A stretch of DNA of 64,000 bases from CACIAM-69d sp001698445 (GTDB lineage: Bacteria > Cyanobacteriota > Cyanobacteriia > CACIAM-69d). Positions 61,665-64,000 of this stretch are shown here, piece by piece (the first letter of the stretch is position 1; each line of letters begins with the position of its first letter). The stretch spans positions 45,428 to 109,427 of the forward strand of contig NZ_JAZAQF010000094.1 of assembly GCF_043235035.1 (NCBI RefSeq), given 5' to 3'. The notes below the pieces were generated by a model. It did not search any database. It saw nothing but the letters and a program-made list of their open reading frames with translations, and was not told the origin of the DNA. Both the position numbers and the translations under genes were made by a program.

Positions 61665-62810
61665 CTAGGGAACCCGCCAAGCCTTTTCGTGATAGTCATT
61701 CTGGGTGGCGTAGGGATCGGGCGCATCATGACTGTGACCGTGCCCATGATCGTGACCGTGCCCATGACTATGATCATGGCCGTGGCTATGCCCATGGCTG
61801 TGGCTGTGATCATGATTGTGGTCGTGGGCGTGACCATGATGCCCGTGATCATGGCCATGGGCTTGGCCGTGATCGTGGTGATGATGCCCACTGGCCAACG
61901 CATCCGGGGCGATCGCCTCGCCATCGTCCTGACCCAATCCCAACAGATTGCGGCTGACGGCCCGGCGGAACTTGCATAGCTCGCAGTTCATGGCCACCTG
62001 CCCGGCGATCGCCTCCTGTTCCCGCTCCTTCACCAGCTCAAACAAAACGGGATCTAAGCCAATTTCCGGCAAGGATTGGATTTGCACATCAGGGCGATCA
62101 ATCCGCGCTTGGTCGGAGTAGCCGTGAATCCGCTTCATCAGCGCGCCTGTGAACAAGAAGTGCGGCAACACCACCACCCGTTTGGGGTTCCAAGTCCAAG
62201 CCCGTTCCCAGCCCGCATCCAAACGCGGATGGGTGATGCCACTAAAACATAGCTCCAAACCCTTGAAGCCGCTGCCTTCCCAAAGCACCCGCGCCAGCTT
62301 ATAAGCATCGCCATTGGCATCGGGATCCGAAGCGCCGCGCCCCACAAACAGCAACACCGACTCATCGCGGGGGATCTCACTTTGCCGATCGAGTTCATCC
62401 AAGCGCGATCGCCACAATTCCACCAAGCGATCGGCCACACCAAAATGGCGACCATAGTGAAACTTCAGCCCCGGATGGCGCGCCCGGGCGCGATCAAGTT
62501 CATTGGTCACATCAAACTTGTTGTGCCGCGCCGCAAACAGCAACACCGGCAGGGCGGTCATTTCCTGATAGCCCATGGCCACCATTCGATCGACCCCCTC
62601 TTGGATTGACGGTTCCGTTAACTCCAAAAAACAGGGCACAACCGGCCGAGAGGTGTCATAGGCCGCAAAGGCTTCCACAAACTCCATGAAGGTGCGGCGG
62701 CCATCTTCATCGCGCGTGCCGTGACCAATGAGCAGCAGCGGAAACTTATCAGGGGTGGACGGGGCGATCGTTTCAGCGGACTCAGCGGACTTAACAGACA
62801 CATTCAGCAT
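61665..62810 (-). CDS. cbiX: sirohydrochlorin chelatase, CbiX/SirB long form with His-rich tail
   Basis: 381 residues. Inserts Co or Fe into sirohydrochlorin for cobalamin or siroheme. Two CbiX half-domains: LLLIGHGTRDEDGRR (catalytic His30) with LFAARHNKFDV, and LLFVGRGASDPDANGDAYKLAR with VVVLPHFLFTGALM. Then MNCELCKFR, the MxCxxC motif associated with an Fe-S centre in the long CbiX of Bacillus megaterium, and a run of about 65 residues that is more than half His/Asp/Gly (HGHDHGH...). The tail probably binds metal. A terminator follows directly. Confidence 0.92.
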   Translation of the reverse strand: MLNVSVKSAESAETIAPSTPDKFPLLLIGHGTRDEDGRRTFMEFVEAFAAYDTSRPVVPCFLELTEPSIQEGVDRMVAMGYQEMTALPVLLFAARHNKFDVTNELDRARARHPGLKFHYGRHFGVADRLVELWRSRLDELDRQSEIPRDESVLLFVGRGASDPDANGDAYKLARVLWEGSGFKGLELCFSGITHPRLDAGWERAWTWNPKRVVVLPHFLFTGALMKRIHGYSDQARIDRPDVQIQSLPEIGLDPVLFELVKEREQEAIAGQVAMNCELCKFRRAVSRNLLGLGQDDGEAIAPDALASGHHHHDHGQAHGHDHGHHGHAHDHNHDHSHSHGHSHGHDHSHGHGHDHGHGHSHDAPDPYATQNDYHEKAWRVP

Positions 62811-63243
62811 GGATTTCAGTTCGCGCCCCGGTGCATCGCCGAGGGTCTAAGGGAATGGGTGATTTGAACTGACGGGGCGATCAGTTTCCGCGTTTTCAAT
62901 TGCTCACAGCCTACCCAATGCCACTCGCACAGGACAGGGAAGCAACGCGATCGCCCCAGCAGATTGGAGGCATTCCGACTCATGGTTTGCTCAGGGCTGG
63001 CTAAGCATGTTTGTTGGCACAGCCCCACCAATCACGGCTGCGGCACAGTCGCGGAATTTCACCGCCATTTCCCACCAAGCTGCCGAAATACCTTAGCACC
63101 TTGCCCGGTCTGGTACATTGCCCCTACTGGGGATCGGAGCTTGCTGGGCCAGCCGGGTCAGTATTTGGAACGATGGCAATCACGGGCGATCGACCTCAAA
63201 CCCTTCTGCTTTCAGCATAGCTAAGGCGTTCACTCGCGAAAAT
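62811..63243. other. 433-bp spacer
   Basis: No gene recognised. The frames at 62964-63312 are Ser/Pro/His-rich and lack start signals. It should hold the chelatase promoter; the composition drops in GC toward 63243, where the DUF3226 gene begins. Confidence 0.5.
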
Positions 63244-63858
63244 TCAATCCTCAATCCCCAGCAACTCTTTGAGGAATTGCACAAGCTTCACCATATCTGG
63301 CACTTGCTCTAGTGTTTCCTGGGATATCCAGTTATCACGAGCAAAGCTAACAGTATTCGTAAATCCAGGTTGTAACACGCTAACAACTGCCGCAATAGTC
63401 GCTTTTTCCCGACTGGCAGGCTTCCGAAGATGAGTATATTGATTGACATAGTTTCTGGCTTTGATCATGTAATCTGGATACATTAAATCCCCACACTGAA
63501 GAATTATTTGTTCCAAATTTCCTTGTCGCTGATTGTCAGGAATAATATAGATTCCTAATTTCTTATTCTTGCCCATAACACATCCAGGCTTACAATCATT
63601 AGATTCAAGATCAACTTCAGGGAAGTATTCTTTTGCAATCTTTTCTAGCCACCCAATCTTTGTTTTAAGAGTTAAATCTATTGCGTCTTGATCTGCATCA
63701 ACAAACAGACAAAAGGCTTTTAGAAAATCGAGGTGATTTTGGTTTTCTTTCAAATTACTTAGCGCTGCATCCACATCTTCCAGAAAGTCAGGTAACTGAC
63801 CCCCATTTCCTATAAATATCCCGACAGATAAATTGTTACAGTATAAAATTCTTGGCAT
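63244..63858 (-). pseudogene. DUF3226-like protein, apparently missing its N-terminus
   Basis: 204 residues. The GNGGQLPDFLEDVDAALSNL...FCLFVDADQDAIDLTLKTKIGWLEKI...PGCVMGKNKKLGIYIIPDNQRQGNLEQIIL pattern fits DUF3226, a Toprim-like family usually encoded beside an AAA ATPase in defence or abortive-infection loci. In full members an N-terminal segment with a VEGxxD Glu precedes this; here the start is MPRILYCNNLSVGIFIG and an in-frame TAG stands eight codons upstream. No ATPase partner lies between here and the window edge. GC is low (about 40%) and CGATCG words are absent, unlike all neighbours. It could be a truncated remnant or a short form. Confidence 0.6.
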
Positions 63859-64000
63859 GTCAACTCTTGCATATAAGAGCTAATTTATAAAGAGAAGCTA
63901 AAGCCGACTTGGCAGCTCTAAATCCGGTTTTAGGCTAGACCTACCCGAAGCATCACCCAGCTCATGAGTCGTCTCCCGGTCATTGCCAATCCTACCCGCA

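Noticed and set aside
62860..62890. GATTTGAACTG resembling the T-loop of a minus-strand tRNA
   Set aside because: The flanking five-base arms do not pair (GGGTG against CTGAC) and no acceptor stem or anticodon arm can be drawn. No other spacer gave a tRNA.

Overview
The window is chromosomal DNA from a beta-cyanobacterium. It carries psbV (photosystem II cytochrome c550), a CcmK carboxysome shell protein, the beta and epsilon genes of a split cyanobacterial-type ATP synthase locus, and a PEP-CTERM protein. The HIP1 palindrome GCGATCGC and its core CGATCG are scattered densely through genes and spacers. GC content is high in genes (by eye well above 50%), with a few AT-rich spacers. I cannot name the genus from sequence alone.

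Layout. 1-2.3 kb: small protein, prepilin peptidase, and a squalene/phytoene-synthase-like protein. 2.3-5.6 kb: a spacer with a candidate structured RNA, then accD and psbV. 5.9-8.9 kb: YtxH and DUF948 envelope proteins, CCA-adding enzyme, and a tiny basic protein. 9-15.2 kb: an accessory-looking block with a STAND-type ATPase with HTH and TPR-like parts, an atypical protein kinase, and two coupled pentapeptide-repeat genes. 15.3-19.1 kb: a dihydroorotase-like gene directly abutting a tandem histidine phosphatase, then a MORN protein. 20-31.4 kb: glycosyltransferase, YbaB, LMW phosphatase, YraN, a scramblase-like membrane protein, an SLH plus GHL10 protein, ccmK, and a 1240-residue polytopic membrane protein. 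31.6-40.6 kb: cell-surface genes (a 1525-residue RTX protein with DUF4347, a DUF3370 protein and a PEP-CTERM DUF4114 protein) separated by long, AT-rich non-coding stretches. 40.8-48.2 kb: GRP-type transporter, GFA protein, RluA-like pseudouridine synthase, SPFH lipoprotein, a histidine kinase, recR and purN. 48.5-53.6 kb: the str operon in reverse (rpsL-rpsG-fusA-tuf-rpsJ), closed by a clear terminator. 53.8-64 kb: IscA-like protein, cupin, ATP synthase beta-epsilon, type II peroxiredoxin, ExbD, RDD protein, rpmG, rpsR, a His-rich CbiX/SirB chelatase, and a low-GC, apparently N-truncated DUF3226 gene.

How it works together. Most genes are housekeeping: translation, ATP synthesis, lipid and pyrimidine/purine synthesis, photosystem II, CO2 concentration, and tetrapyrrole metal insertion. 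The more unusual content lies in four places. First is the STAND ATPase/kinase/pentapeptide block. Second is the set of surface proteins. Third are several enzymes with altered catalytic motifs: the dihydroorotase without HxH, the RluA-like enzyme with HRLG instead of HRLD, and the prenyl synthase without its first Asp motif. Fourth is a pervasive habit of short tandem and palindromic repeats (units of 9-45 bp) in spacers and inside genes. No CRISPR array, transposase, rRNA or convincing tRNA was found. I saw no complete new multi-gene system; the best candidates are flagged individually.
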